A stretch of 43,666 bases of DNA, taken from NCBI GenBank assembly GCA_043810515.1, contig JBDRNZ010000036.1, positions 1 to 43,666 on the forward strand. Reading direction: 5' to 3'. The position numbers and the translations under genes were made by a program. Numbering within the stretch: the stretch's first letter is position 1; each line of letters opens with the position of its first letter. Below the pieces are notes generated by a model that was not told the origin of the DNA, did no database searches, and saw nothing but the letters and a program-made list of their open reading frames with translations. This document shows positions 15,896 through 23,760 of the stretch, piece after piece. Source of the DNA: WJKQ01 sp043810515 (GTDB lineage: Bacteria; Patescibacteriota; Gracilibacteria; UBA1369; LOWO2-01-FULL-3).

Positions 15896-16492
15896 ATGAC
15901 GAATGAGCCTGCTAGACCAGCCCAGGATCCGAATGAAATGCTGAGAAGTCTTTATGATGCAAATCCCGAATGTAACGTCGTTCTTCTCGTTGACGATGAC
16001 GCGATGCTTAGAACTGCCGTAAGACAACAGCTGGGGTTATGTCTTCGCGATTTTGGAATTAATTATGTCTCGTCCGCGCAAGAGGCGATTGACGCACTAA
16101 AAAGGGGACTGGCTCAAAAAGTTACGCTTGTTCTTTCCGATATCGAAATGCCGCCCGGCATGAAGGGAACAAAGCTCGCAGAATTTTTGCGATTTCCGCC
16201 CGATAGTGACTCTGGCTGCCAGTTGCCATTTGATATCCCCATTGTTTTGATGTCGGGCAATCCTTCCTACAAAAACCCAAAAACTCCCGAAGGGAAAAGC
16301 ATGGCTGGTCTTATTGACGCTGGCGTCGTGGACGGTTTTGTGGCAAAGCCGTTTTCCACTGAGGATCTTAAGGCTGCTATATGCCGCGCGGTTGAAAGTG
16401 CTCTGGAAAAACAGCCGGAGATTGTCGACGGAGCGAAAGATCCCGCGGGGGAGGAAGTGATCGACCTGACCGACGAAGTCACGCCGGTGTAA
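15896..16492 (+). CDS. Orphan response-regulator receiver protein
   Basis: 198 residues. A CheY-like receiver domain spans about residues 26-165. Acidic residues are at 33-35 (LVDDDAML), the phospho-acceptor is Asp82 (LSDIEMP), the conserved Ser/Thr position is Ser120 (LMSGN) and the lysine is Lys151 (AKPF), so all key residues are present. There is no output domain: the last 30 residues are an acidic tail (DLTDEVTPV). No histidine kinase is in the window. It has its own promoter and lies between ispDF and dxr, facing dxr with 26 bases between stop codons. It probably acts through protein-protein contact as a single-domain regulator; its partner is unknown. Confidence 0.88.
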   Translation: MTNEPARPAQDPNEMLRSLYDANPECNVVLLVDDDAMLRTAVRQQLGLCLRDFGINYVSSAQEAIDALKRGLAQKVTLVLSDIEMPPGMKGTKLAEFLRFPPDSDSGCQLPFDIPIVLMSGNPSYKNPKTPEGKSMAGLIDAGVVDGFVAKPFSTEDLKAAICRAVESALEKQPEIVDGAKDPAGEEVIDLTDEVTPV

Positions 16493-16518
16493 TGATACAT
16501 AAATTCGAATTTTAAAGT

Positions 16519-17511
16519 TTATTTCAGCCGCGTGAAAATTTCCGGAAAGGCGATTTTGCCTGCGAGAAAGTCGTTTATGACTTTTTCCTCTTTTTTGAGG
16601 AACGGTTTCAGGTTTTTTTTGGAGGATCTGAAGGCTTTCAGAACTAGGCGGATTCCGGGGAATGCGGCGTGGTCGGGATCGGAAAATTTGAATTTTTCGG
16701 GAATGAAAGGGCGGATTTTGGAACGGGTTCGGGGCGTGGTGCTTATGGCGCGGAGAAGCGCGTTTTCGATGTGTTCGCGCATGTCGGGTTTTGAAACGTA
16801 GGCGTAGGAAGAGCCGTCCCCGAATTCCACAATCGCGTGGATAAGGCACTGCGGGTGGATTTTTACTTTTATTTTTGAAACTGGCAGATTGAAAAGATAA
16901 TGAGCTTCTATTATTTCAAAGCCCTTGTTTATGAGCGTGGCGGATTCGACGGAGATTTTTTTGCCCATTTTCCATTTCGGGTGAGAAAGGGTCTGTGAAA
17001 CTGTGATGTTTTTCAGGAAGGCGGGAGTTTTTCCGAGAAAAGGGCCGCCGGAGCAGGGAAGAGTGATGCTTTTGACAGTTTTTTTCGGAAAATATTTGAG
17101 AATTTCGAAAACGGCGTTGTGTTCGGAATCGAGCGGAATGAGATTTTTTGCGAATTTTGTGAGGGCGAGGCCCTGTGCGACGGCGGCCTCCTTGTTGCCG
17201 AGAAGAAGTGTTTTTCCGGCTTTTAATGCGGCAAGGGCTGGTGCGATTCCTGAAATTCCGGAAAGAACATTTATTATTATGTCAGCGTCTTTTAGTTTTG
17301 CGAGACTGACAAGACGGGAGGCGGGATCGCGCGAGGAGAGGACGAGGTTTTTTGGCGGAACGCGTAGGGTTTTCGCCTGAAGGCGAAGAAGTTTTTCGTT
17401 TTTGTATGCGGAAAGACCGATTATTTTAAAATCTTTTTTATATTTTTTTAACACTTCTATTGCCTGGCGGCCAAGCGAACCGGTTGAGCCCAGTATTACA
17501 ATGTTTTTCAC
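16519..17511 (-). CDS. dxr: 1-deoxy-D-xylulose 5-phosphate reductoisomerase (short C-terminus)
   Basis: Converts DXP to 2-C-methyl-D-erythritol 4-phosphate with NADPH, the first committed MEP step. It starts with GTG. The Rossmann motif GSTGSLG is at residues 8-14. LLGNKEAAVAQG, PLDSEHNAVFE (metal site), SGGPF, HPKWKMGKKISVESATLINKG and HPQCLIHAIVEFGDGS follow in the family order. It has 330 residues against 380-400 usual. The frame ends right after FLAGKIAFPEIF, so the C-terminal helical region of about 50 residues is absent, and the LNAANE motif reads FLKKEE. It is divergent from infC over a short, palindromic intergenic region. Confidence 0.93.
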   Translation of the reverse strand: MKNIVILGSTGSLGRQAIEVLKKYKKDFKIIGLSAYKNEKLLRLQAKTLRVPPKNLVLSSRDPASRLVSLAKLKDADIIINVLSGISGIAPALAALKAGKTLLLGNKEAAVAQGLALTKFAKNLIPLDSEHNAVFEILKYFPKKTVKSITLPCSGGPFLGKTPAFLKNITVSQTLSHPKWKMGKKISVESATLINKGFEIIEAHYLFNLPVSKIKVKIHPQCLIHAIVEFGDGSSYAYVSKPDMREHIENALLRAISTTPRTRSKIRPFIPEKFKFSDPDHAAFPGIRLVLKAFRSSKKNLKPFLKKEEKVINDFLAGKIAFPEIFTRLK

Positions 17512-17542
17512 GGTAGTGATTTTTGTTTATACTTATCGGGTT

Positions 17543-17554
17543 GTCAAGCTTGAC
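17543..17554. repeat. 12-bp perfect palindrome between dxr and infC
   Basis: GTCAAGCTTGAC is its own reverse complement. It overlaps the -35 of the infC promoter (TTGACT, 17550-17555) and gives a perfect TTGACA on the minus strand (17542-17547) pointing at dxr. It could be an operator or just two abutting -35 elements. Confidence 0.5.
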
Positions 17555-17578
17555 TTTTTGTCTAGCTTTTCCTAATAT
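17550..17578 (+). promoter_or_regulatory. Promoter of infC-rpmI-rplT
   Basis: TTGACT (17550-17555), a 17-base spacer and TAATAT (17573-17578), close to consensus. The leader to the proposed infC start is about 45 bases. Confidence 0.8.
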
Positions 17579-17628
17579 CCATAGGCTGAGTGGCGGAAGT
17601 TTGGCCGTTTTATTCTTAATTCAAATTT

Positions 17629-18135
17629 ATAGCAAAGAAGTTACGAGTAAATGACAGAATCAAGACTCCAACCGTGCGCCTCATAGGGCCGGAAGGTGAG
17701 CAGCTAGGAATTACTACTTCCGAAAAGGCTTTGAGTTTAGCAAGAGAAAAAGAGTTGGATCTGTGTGAAGTCTCTCCGAATTCAAGCCCGCCGGTCTGCA
17801 AGATAATGGATTATGGAAAATATCAGTACCACCAGAAAAAAATCGAGACGAAGCACAAAAAAATGCAGAAGAAGACCGAGGTAAAGGGCGTGCGAATGGG
17901 ATTTAAAACCGGAGAACACGATATGGAGGTAAAGTGCAAACAGGCGAGAAAATTTCTGGAGGCGAGAAATGCAGTAAAAGTTTCATTGATTTTTAGAGGC
18001 AGAGAGGCTATGTATAAAGACCTGGCGAGAGAAAAACTGATGAAGTTTTACGAGCCTCTGGCGGATATATGCACAATGGATACGCCTCCAAAGGGCCAGG
18101 GAAACACATTACTTATGATATTAACACCCAAGTAA
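17629..18135 (+). CDS. infC: Translation initiation factor IF-3, probable ATA start
   Basis: Binds the 30S subunit and checks start-codon/initiator-tRNA pairing. The nearest ordinary start is GTG at 17674 (VRLIGPEG), but the conserved N-terminal strand RVNDRIKTPTVRLIG continues upstream in frame. The frame opens after a TAA at 17617-17619 and offers no ATG, GTG or TTG before 17674. ATA at 17629 gives a 168-residue protein starting (M)AKKLRVNDRI. Known biology: E. coli infC starts with AUU, which lets IF-3 repress its own translation. An out-of-frame ATG at 17651 begins an 11-codon frame ending at 17686. The rest is normal: SPNSSPPVCKIMDYGKY, then the C-terminal domain with FRGREAM. It leads the infC-rpmI-rplT operon. 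Confidence 0.85.
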   Translation: MAKKLRVNDRIKTPTVRLIGPEGEQLGITTSEKALSLAREKELDLCEVSPNSSPPVCKIMDYGKYQYHQKKIETKHKKMQKKTEVKGVRMGFKTGEHDMEVKCKQARKFLEARNAVKVSLIFRGREAMYKDLAREKLMKFYEPLADICTMDTPPKGQGNTLLMILTPK

Positions 18136-18138
18136 AAA

Positions 18139-18381
18139 ATGAAGCAAAAAACACACAGCGGGTTAAAAAAGCGCGTCAAAATCAGAAAAAGCGGAACCGC
18201 GGCCGTTAAAAAATCCTGCAAAAACCATTTACTTTCAAACAAATCAAGACGGCAGAAAAAGTCTTATATGTCCGGCATGCCTATCGATAAAACGCGCGTG
18301 CTGGCGCTGAGGAGACTTATGCCGGGAAAAATGGTTTTAAAAACGGCGAAACGTTCCAGAAGCAAAAAAACTTTAACTTAA
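18139..18381 (+). CDS. rpmI: Ribosomal protein bL35
   Basis: Large-subunit ribosomal protein. The start MKQKTHSGLKKRVKI and the segment KNHLLSNKSRRQKKS match the family. It has 80 residues against about 65 usual; the extra length is a basic C-terminal tail (KMVLKTAKRSRSKKT). It starts 3 bases after the infC stop and precedes rplT by 7 bases, in the standard infC-rpmI-rplT order. Confidence 0.95.
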   Translation: MKQKTHSGLKKRVKIRKSGTAAVKKSCKNHLLSNKSRRQKKSYMSGMPIDKTRVLALRRLMPGKMVLKTAKRSRSKKTLT

Positions 18382-18388
18382 AAATACA

Positions 18389-18733
18389 ATGACCAGAGTA
18401 AAAAGTGGTAAAACTACCCACCGTAGGCACCGAAAAGCTGTAAAGGCTGCCAAAGGTTACAGAGGCCTGCGAAGCACAAACTTCAGAGCGGCAAAAAACG
18501 CCGTTGCGAAGGCCGGTATGCACAGCTACGCACACAGAAGAACAAAAAAGCGCACCTTCAGACAACTTTGGATTTTGCGCATAAACGCGGCGTGCAGAGC
18601 TCATGGCGTAAATTACAGCAGGTTTATTGACGGGCTGACCAAAAAAGACGTTTCCGTAAACCGAAAAATGATGGCGGAGCTGGCGGTAAGCGAGCCGGAA
18701 GCCTTCAAGGCGCTTGTGGAAATGGCGAAGTAA
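18389..18733 (+). CDS. rplT: Ribosomal protein bL20
   Basis: 23S rRNA-binding assembly protein, 114 residues, full length. It begins MTRVKSG and has the basic N-terminal helix with KAAKGYRGLRSTNFRAAKNAV, followed by RKRTF-like RTFRQLWILRINAACR and the family C-terminal segment. It is the last gene of the infC operon. In other bacteria L20 represses this operon, but I see no convincing L20-binding structure in the leader. An AT-rich terminator follows at 18783. Confidence 0.97.
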   Translation: MTRVKSGKTTHRRHRKAVKAAKGYRGLRSTNFRAAKNAVAKAGMHSYAHRRTKKRTFRQLWILRINAACRAHGVNYSRFIDGLTKKDVSVNRKMMAELAVSEPEAFKALVEMAK

Positions 18734-18782
18734 AAATTGTGACTGGCGCGAGTTTGGGGAGAGGTGTTCCTTTTTTTGATTT

Positions 18783-18811
18783 GTAAAAATTTCCAAAATT
18801 TTTACTTTTTT
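18783..18811 (+). terminator. Intrinsic terminator of the infC operon
   Basis: A 10-bp stem GTAAAAATTT / AAATTTTTAC with loop CCA spans 18783-18805 and is followed by six T. The stem is almost all A-T. The rest of the 221-base gap 18734-18954 shows no gene I can support. Confidence 0.65.
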
Positions 18812-18954
18812 ACTTTTGCGGGAAAAATATAGGTGGGAGGAAAGGCGGAGTTCTGTAGAGCCAGACCATGATTTTCAACTTTGTTAATACCCGTGACGGC
18901 ACAGCGGGCGGGAAGGCTGGCGAAAATGGCAGGGTTGTGCGGGAAAATCTGGAA

Positions 18955-19233
18955 TTAAAAGGTCGAGAAATCCTGAAGGTTTTGGGAGGAGCCGGAAATG
19001 GGCTGCCAGTCGATTTCGACGTTTGCGACTTCGGCAGAGGGAGACCCTTCTTTGCACCAGTCGATGAATTTTTTGATGTCTTCCTCCGCGCCCTGCACGA
19101 GAACCTCCACAGTGCCGTCAGGCATGTTTCGCGCGTGACCGGTGAGATTGAGTGCGACAGCTTCTTCCCGCGCGCTGGAGCGAAAGAAAACACCCTGTAC
19201 GCGGCCTGTGATTTTTAATACTGCCTGTTTCAT
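18955..19233 (-). CDS. acyP: Acylphosphatase
   Basis: Small enzyme hydrolysing acyl phosphates; 92 residues, the usual length. The phosphate-binding loop GRVQGVFFR ends in the catalytic Arg18, and the catalytic Asn36 is in HARNMPDG. The domain ends with the family pattern AEVANVEIDW plus a short tail. The ATG at 19233 overlaps the TGA of the upstream cyclophilin gene (ATGA), so the two are translationally coupled. It is cytoplasmic, with no signal peptide. Its cellular substrate is not known. Confidence 0.93.
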   Translation of the reverse strand: MKQAVLKITGRVQGVFFRSSAREEAVALNLTGHARNMPDGTVEVLVQGAEEDIKKFIDWCKEGSPSAEVANVEIDWQPISGSSQNLQDFSTF

Positions 19234-19865
19234 TGGAAAGTTGAGATTTCCACCTTTTCGATGGTGACGCTTTCGAGAGGGCGGTCGTTTGAATCGGTTT
19301 CTGTGGCCGCGATTTTTTCAATGATATCCATTCCGTCGTAAACATATCCGAAAATCGCGTGTTTGCCGTTTAGCCAGTCGGTGCCTGCAGCACTTTGGAC
19401 AATGAAAAACTGGCTTCCTCCTGTGTTCGGGCCGGCATTTGCCATTGAGACGGCTCCGTAAATATGCGTCAGGCCTTTGCCAAATTCATCCTGGAGGTAC
19501 GTGCCCGGGCCTTTGTAGCTGTAGCCGCCCGTGCCGTTTCCTTTCTCAAAATCGCCACCCTGAATCATGAAATCTTTTATAACTCTGTGGAAAATTGTGT
19601 TGTCGTATTTGCCGGCGGAAGTGAGGGATTTGAAATTTTTTACGGTTTCGGGAGCGAGGTCAGCGTAGAGGAGAATTTTTATCGTGCCGAAATTTGTCGT
19701 CATTATGGCGATGTCGTCACCTTTTTGCGGGGTTGTCTGCATGGTTGGTTGGTTTAAAGTGTCGGTGGAAGGGGTCGTTTCGGTCTTCGTACAGGCCGAA
19801 AATGAAAATATCAGGCCAGTCAGGAGAATACCTGTCAGAAGCGGATGTGATTTTGTGGAATTCAT
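19230..19865 (-). CDS. Cyclophilin-type peptidyl-prolyl isomerase, lipoprotein
   Basis: Catalyses proline cis-trans isomerisation, probably on exported proteins. I start it at the ATG at 19865, not at an upstream in-frame codon, because this gives a clean lipoprotein signal: Lys5, a hydrophobic core (LLTGILLTGLIF), then SFSAC with the lipidated Cys25. After a Thr/Pro/Gln linker the cyclophilin domain begins near residue 52 (IAIMTTNFGTIKILLY). The catalytic Arg lies in FHRVIKDFMIQGGDF, followed by GGSQFFI and the substrate-site WLNGKHAIFG. It has 211 residues. It is the first gene of a two-gene unit with acyP. A sigma-type promoter was not found. Confidence 0.93.
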   Translation of the reverse strand: MNSTKSHPLLTGILLTGLIFSFSACTKTETTPSTDTLNQPTMQTTPQKGDDIAIMTTNFGTIKILLYADLAPETVKNFKSLTSAGKYDNTIFHRVIKDFMIQGGDFEKGNGTGGYSYKGPGTYLQDEFGKGLTHIYGAVSMANAGPNTGGSQFFIVQSAAGTDWLNGKHAIFGYVYDGMDIIEKIAATETDSNDRPLESVTIEKVEISTFQ

Positions 19866-19969
19866 AGGTTTGATTGTTAGCGTTTTGTAACTGCATTTTA
19901 TATGAACGGTGTTCAAGTTCCAAAAAAAAAGTTTTTGTGATAGACTCGGGCGGCATATAAAAGGGCAAA

Positions 19970-21268
19970 ATGAAGGAAATTCTCAAAAAATTCGTTCTGT
20001 TTCTGCTAAAAATTATGGCGAGGGCGCGAATGCGCAGATACAAGGGGACGGTGATTGCTGTCACCGGTTCTGTCGGAAAAACAAGTACGAAAGACGCCAT
20101 CTTTACGATTCTTAATTCGAAATTTAAAGTTAAAAGAAGCGAAAAGAGCATGAATTCGGAATTTGGAGTGATGTTAAGTGTTCTGGATATAGAAAGCGGC
20201 TACAGCTCGCTGGCAAAGTGGTCGGTGCTTTTGATCAAAGGTTTTTATAATTGTTTTTTTCGCGATCACAGCGATGTGATGCTGCTGGAATTGGGCGTGG
20301 ACAAGCCGCGCGATATGGATTTTCTACTGTCCGTCGTGAAGCCGGATATTTCGGTAATGACAAGTATTGCGCCGGTTCATATGGCGGAGGGACAGTTTGA
20401 AAATATGGATCAGATTTTTGAGGAAAAACGAAAGATGGTCGATGCGCTTAAGGAAGGTGGCATTGCCATTCTCAACACGGACAATCCTTATCTTTCAAAT
20501 CTGGCAAGGCTGAGAGGAAAAAAGGGCACGATGACTTTTGGAAAAAACGAGGATGCGGATTATAGGGCGGAGGAAATTTCGCAGTCGATAGATGGAATAG
20601 ATTTTGTTCTGCGACGCAAAGACGAAAGCGTTGAAGTGAGGTCGAAAGTGCTGGGCGAACACCAGGTTTACGTTTTGATTCCGGCGCTGGTCTGCGCGGA
20701 AATTATGGGTATTGATATGCCTTCCGCCATTGCGGCAATTTCGCGTTTCAGTCTGCCGCCCGGAAGAATGAATGTGATTTCCGGCATGAATGACGCGGTG
20801 ATTCTGGACAGTTCGTATAATTCGTCGCCGGAGGCTTTGAAGGCCGCGCTTAATATTTTAAAAGTTGTCGGTGAGGACAGGCATAAAGTGGCCGTGCTTG
20901 GGAATATGAATGAACTCGGGAAAAAAAGCCGGGTTCTTCATGAAATGATCGGAGAAATAGTTCCGGATTGCGCCGATGTTCTTCTGACTATCGGAGCGGA
21001 CGCGAAGCTTATCGCCGGTAAAGCCGAGGAAAACGGCATGAAAAAGGAAAACGTTCATTCGTTTAAATCCGCCGATGAGGCTGCCGAATTCTTCAAAAGC
21101 AAAATAAAAAAGAATGATGTTATACTTGTGAAGGGTTCGCAAAATAACGTGAGACTCGAAATATTCGTTAAAAAAATAATGCGAAATCCCGAAGAGGCAC
21201 CAAGTCTTCTTGTCCGGCAGGAAAAAGCCTGGCAGGCGAAGGGAAGCCGTAATATTCAAAAAACATGA
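19970..21268 (+). CDS. MurF-like Mur ligase lacking the usual N-terminal domain
   Basis: 432 residues. An ATP-dependent Mur ligase, most like MurF, which adds D-Ala-D-Ala to the UDP-MurNAc-tripeptide. The P-loop GSVGKTS is at 33-39. The central domain contains MLLELGVDKPRDMD and NTDNPYLS, and the C-terminal domain contains ILDSSYNSSPEALKAAL and LVKGSQ. In ordinary MurF the P-loop sits about 80-100 residues further in, after a UDP-binding domain. Here that domain is replaced by a short basic/hydrophobic helix (ILKKFVLFLLKIMARARMRRYK). A TATAAA at 19956-19961 leaves only 8 bases before the ATG. The TGA overlaps the holB ATG. Function as MurF is probable; a related ligase role cannot be excluded. 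Confidence 0.85.
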   Translation: MKEILKKFVLFLLKIMARARMRRYKGTVIAVTGSVGKTSTKDAIFTILNSKFKVKRSEKSMNSEFGVMLSVLDIESGYSSLAKWSVLLIKGFYNCFFRDHSDVMLLELGVDKPRDMDFLLSVVKPDISVMTSIAPVHMAEGQFENMDQIFEEKRKMVDALKEGGIAILNTDNPYLSNLARLRGKKGTMTFGKNEDADYRAEEISQSIDGIDFVLRRKDESVEVRSKVLGEHQVYVLIPALVCAEIMGIDMPSAIAAISRFSLPPGRMNVISGMNDAVILDSSYNSSPEALKAALNILKVVGEDRHKVAVLGNMNELGKKSRVLHEMIGEIVPDCADVLLTIGADAKLIAGKAEENGMKKENVHSFKSADEAAEFFKSKIKKNDVILVKGSQNNVRLEIFVKKIMRNPEEAPSLLVRQEKAWQAKGSRNIQKT

Positions 21269-22182
21269 AATATAACTGGTCGATAATCGGGCATGAAAAA
21301 CAGCTTGAGCAGATCGAGAGAGATATAGCTTCCGGAAATCTGGCCCACGCCTATCTTCTGGCGGGTCCGAACAGCGTCGGCAAGCACACCGTAGCGAGGA
21401 AAATGGCCGGAATTCTCCAGTGCGAAAATGATTTTTGCCACAAATGCAAAACATGCATACAGGTGCAGCAGGGAGCTCACGTCGATACCGTCTGCCTAAA
21501 GGGAAAAGACTCGGTGAAAATCGAGGATATACGCAAAATTATTGACAGAGCCTCAATGACCGGCCAGTCGCGATATAAAATTTTTCTTATTCAGAGCATA
21601 GAAAGGATGACGAAGGAGGCCGCGAACAGTTTTCTGAAAATTCTTGAAGAGCCAACGCCGAGAACTATTTTTCTGCTTACCACAAACAATCTGCGCGAGA
21701 TCCTGCCGACCGTGATTTCCAGAACGCGGGTTATAAAATTCAGGACGGTTTCGGCGGCTTATCTCGAAAACAAACTGCACGAGCTCTATCCAGAAAGCGA
21801 GGAGGCCGTTATCAGGCAGGTGAGCCTGATGGCCCTCGGAAAAACCGGAAAAGCAATTCATCTGATGGAAAATCCGGACTCTCTGGCGGATTATTTGAGG
21901 ATATATCATGATGTGCAGAATTTTCTGGATCATAGAAATATCGTTGACCGTTTTTCTTATGTTGAAAGTTTTACGGAGGAAGGTCTTAAAATAGAGACTT
22001 TTCTTAATATTCTGACGCATGTTTTGAGGAGCAAGCTGCTTGAGAGCGGCGGAGCTGACAAGGGAGGTGGCGAAAAAGAAAAATACTTAAATGTGCTTTT
22101 AAAAATTGAAGAGGCTGGTATGCTTCTAAAGAAAAATATAAATACCAGGCTGGTTTTGGAAAATTTAATGATTTCACTTTAA
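21265..22182 (+). CDS. holB: DNA polymerase III delta' subunit
   Basis: Clamp-loader subunit, 305 residues, AAA+ fold. It starts with IIGHEKQLEQIERDI. The Walker A-like motif GPNSVGKHT is at 34-42. Cysteines 53, 58, 61 and 64 form the zinc module. Sensor-1-like LEEPTPRTIFLLTTN and VISRTRVIKF (SRC-like region, here SRT) follow. The C-terminal third is helical, as in the family. It starts within the stop of the MurF-like gene (ATGA) and is followed after 2 bases by ricT. The holB-ricT pairing is also seen in Bacillus (holB-yaaT). Confidence 0.93.
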   Translation: MKYNWSIIGHEKQLEQIERDIASGNLAHAYLLAGPNSVGKHTVARKMAGILQCENDFCHKCKTCIQVQQGAHVDTVCLKGKDSVKIEDIRKIIDRASMTGQSRYKIFLIQSIERMTKEAANSFLKILEEPTPRTIFLLTTNNLREILPTVISRTRVIKFRTVSAAYLENKLHELYPESEEAVIRQVSLMALGKTGKAIHLMENPDSLADYLRIYHDVQNFLDHRNIVDRFSYVESFTEEGLKIETFLNILTHVLRSKLLESGGADKGGGEKEKYLNVLLKIEEAGMLLKKNINTRLVLENLMISL

Positions 22183-22184
22183 AT

Positions 22185-23009
22185 ATGGCAACAAACGTAA
22201 CCGGTATAGACTGCAGCTATTCATCCAGTATCGTGGAGATTCCTTTCAGCGAAAAGGCGGGAGTGAAGGAGGGAAACGCGGTTATTTTTAAGGATGCGGA
22301 AGGTAAGGAGGAATATGGCGTGGTGCGCTATGTAAAAAAAGAAACCGCGGATCTCGATAATGTTTTATTTGATTCGAGAGTTCTCCGGATCGCCACTCCA
22401 AACGACGTCCAGCGGCTGGAAAGTCACGTCGAACAAGCCGAGGACGTTCTCGCCACGTGCAAAAAGATCGTGAAGAAACTCGACATCACGATGTATGTTT
22501 TTAAGGCCGCCTATTCTTTTGACGGCACTAAAATTTATTTTATGTTTACGGCGGACGAACGCGTCGATTTCCGTGATCTCGTGAAAGAGCTGGCCGCGAA
22601 ATTAAAAAAACAAATTCATTTAAGGCAGATCGGGCCGCGGGACAAAGCGAAACTCGTTGGCGGCTACGGCAGGTGCGGCAGGAGGCTCTGCTGTAACACA
22701 TTTCTTTCAAAACTGGAAAGTATAAATATGGAAATGGTCAGGGATCAGGGGCTCGAAAGCAAAGGCAGTTCGAAGCTTTCCGGAGCGTGCGGCAAGCTTT
22801 TGTGCTGTCTGAAATATGAAGTCGAATCCTATCGCGAACTGAAAGAGCCGCTTCCGGCTATAGGCAAAATTGTGCGGCTTAAAAAGAAGGTTTCCGCGCC
22901 GGATAAGGAAGGTAGGGTTATCGCGGTTGATATTCTCAACCAGAAATTAAGGATTCTTTTCAAAGGCGATGAGATTGCCGTTTTTAGCCTTAGCGATTTG
23001 GATATTTAA
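22185..23009 (+). CDS. ricT: PSP1 domain protein RicT (YaaT family)
   Basis: 274 residues. In Bacillus the RicT/YaaT protein works with RicA and RicF as an Fe-S complex that affects RNase Y and phosphorelay activity. The PSP1 core is present: GPRDKAKLVGGYGRCGRRLCC followed by SGACGKLLCCLKYE, with the conserved cysteines clustered in these two motifs. The N-terminus has a beta-rich PSP1 entry (EYGVVRYVKKE). The C-terminus is KOW-like (GKIVRLKKKV, GRVIAVDI). RNase Y is encoded 3 kb away on the other strand, which fits the known link. RicA and RicF homologues are not seen in the window. Confidence 0.92.
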   Translation: MATNVTGIDCSYSSSIVEIPFSEKAGVKEGNAVIFKDAEGKEEYGVVRYVKKETADLDNVLFDSRVLRIATPNDVQRLESHVEQAEDVLATCKKIVKKLDITMYVFKAAYSFDGTKIYFMFTADERVDFRDLVKELAAKLKKQIHLRQIGPRDKAKLVGGYGRCGRRLCCNTFLSKLESINMEMVRDQGLESKGSSKLSGACGKLLCCLKYEVESYRELKEPLPAIGKIVRLKKKVSAPDKEGRVIAVDILNQKLRILFKGDEIAVFSLSDLDI

Positions 23010-23019
23010 AACCTGAGTC

Positions 23020-23760
23020 ATGTGGACATATCTTGTTATATTTTTTAGTCTGGCCGCCCTTGCGGGAGTTTTTGCGTGGCGTGCCGTGGCGTATGCAAAA
23101 TTTACGGCGGGGAAAAATAAAGTGATTTTCAGGAAAAATGAGGTTAGCGAAATGAACGGTTCAAAACCGTCCGGACTTTCAAAAAAAACAATTGCGCAGA
23201 CCGAAGAATTGTATAAAAAAGGGGAGTCCGCTCTCAAGAGCGGCAGTGAGGACAGGGCTATAAAATATTTTGTGCAGGCTCTTGCCCTCGACGAATTTCA
23301 CGTCGATACCCTGCAAAAGCTCGCAATTTTATATATGCAAAAACAAATGCATGGCGCGGCGGCCGCGCTTTTTAAAAATCTCGGCAAACTGACCGGTGAC
23401 GCCGTTCATTACAGCCACCTCGGGCTCGCGCTTTATCAGCAGGGACTTTTTGAGGAGGCGCGGGACGCTTATCAGAAAGCTATAAAGCTTGATCCATCCA
23501 GGCCGCAGAGATTTGTCAGCCTTGCTCAGGTCTATCGTTCTCTCGGACAGCTTAACAATTCCCTCATCGCAATGAACAAAGCCCTGGATGCGGATTCCGA
23601 AAATATCGATTACATGCTTTTTATCGCGGATGTCCAGGTTGAACTTAAAAATTACGAGGAATCAGAAAAGGTCGCGGCGCGGATTATTGAAATTGACCCC
23701 GATAATGCCGATGCAAAAAAATGCCTAAAAGCGATCAAAAAACTTATTGCCGAGGCCTAA
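23020..23760 (+). CDS. Membrane-anchored TPR protein
   Basis: 246 residues. The N-terminal hydrophobic segment (about 3-25, YLVIFFSLAALAGVFAW) is a probable membrane anchor with the rest cytoplasmic or extracytoplasmic. From residue about 65 there are four to five tetratricopeptide repeats with the typical pattern (AIKYFVQALALDEFHVD, ARDAYQKAIKLDPSRP, NNSLIAMNKALDADSEN, SEKVAARIIEIDPDNAD). TPRs mediate protein-protein contact; the partner is unknown. It ends the murF-like/holB/ricT operon, 10 bases after ricT. Its TAA overlaps the TAG of the convergent vanW by the four bases CTAA. Confidence 0.88.
   Translation: MWTYLVIFFSLAALAGVFAWRAVAYAKFTAGKNKVIFRKNEVSEMNGSKPSGLSKKTIAQTEELYKKGESALKSGSEDRAIKYFVQALALDEFHVDTLQKLAILYMQKQMHGAAAALFKNLGKLTGDAVHYSHLGLALYQQGLFEEARDAYQKAIKLDPSRPQRFVSLAQVYRSLGQLNNSLIAMNKALDADSENIDYMLFIADVQVELKNYEESEKVAARIIEIDPDNADAKKCLKAIKKLIAEA

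Noticed and set aside
18810..19193. 127-residue minus-strand frame over the acylphosphatase gene.
   Set aside because: It is out of frame with the clear acylphosphatase and its composition is Ser/Arg/Pro-rich, as expected for a shadow frame.
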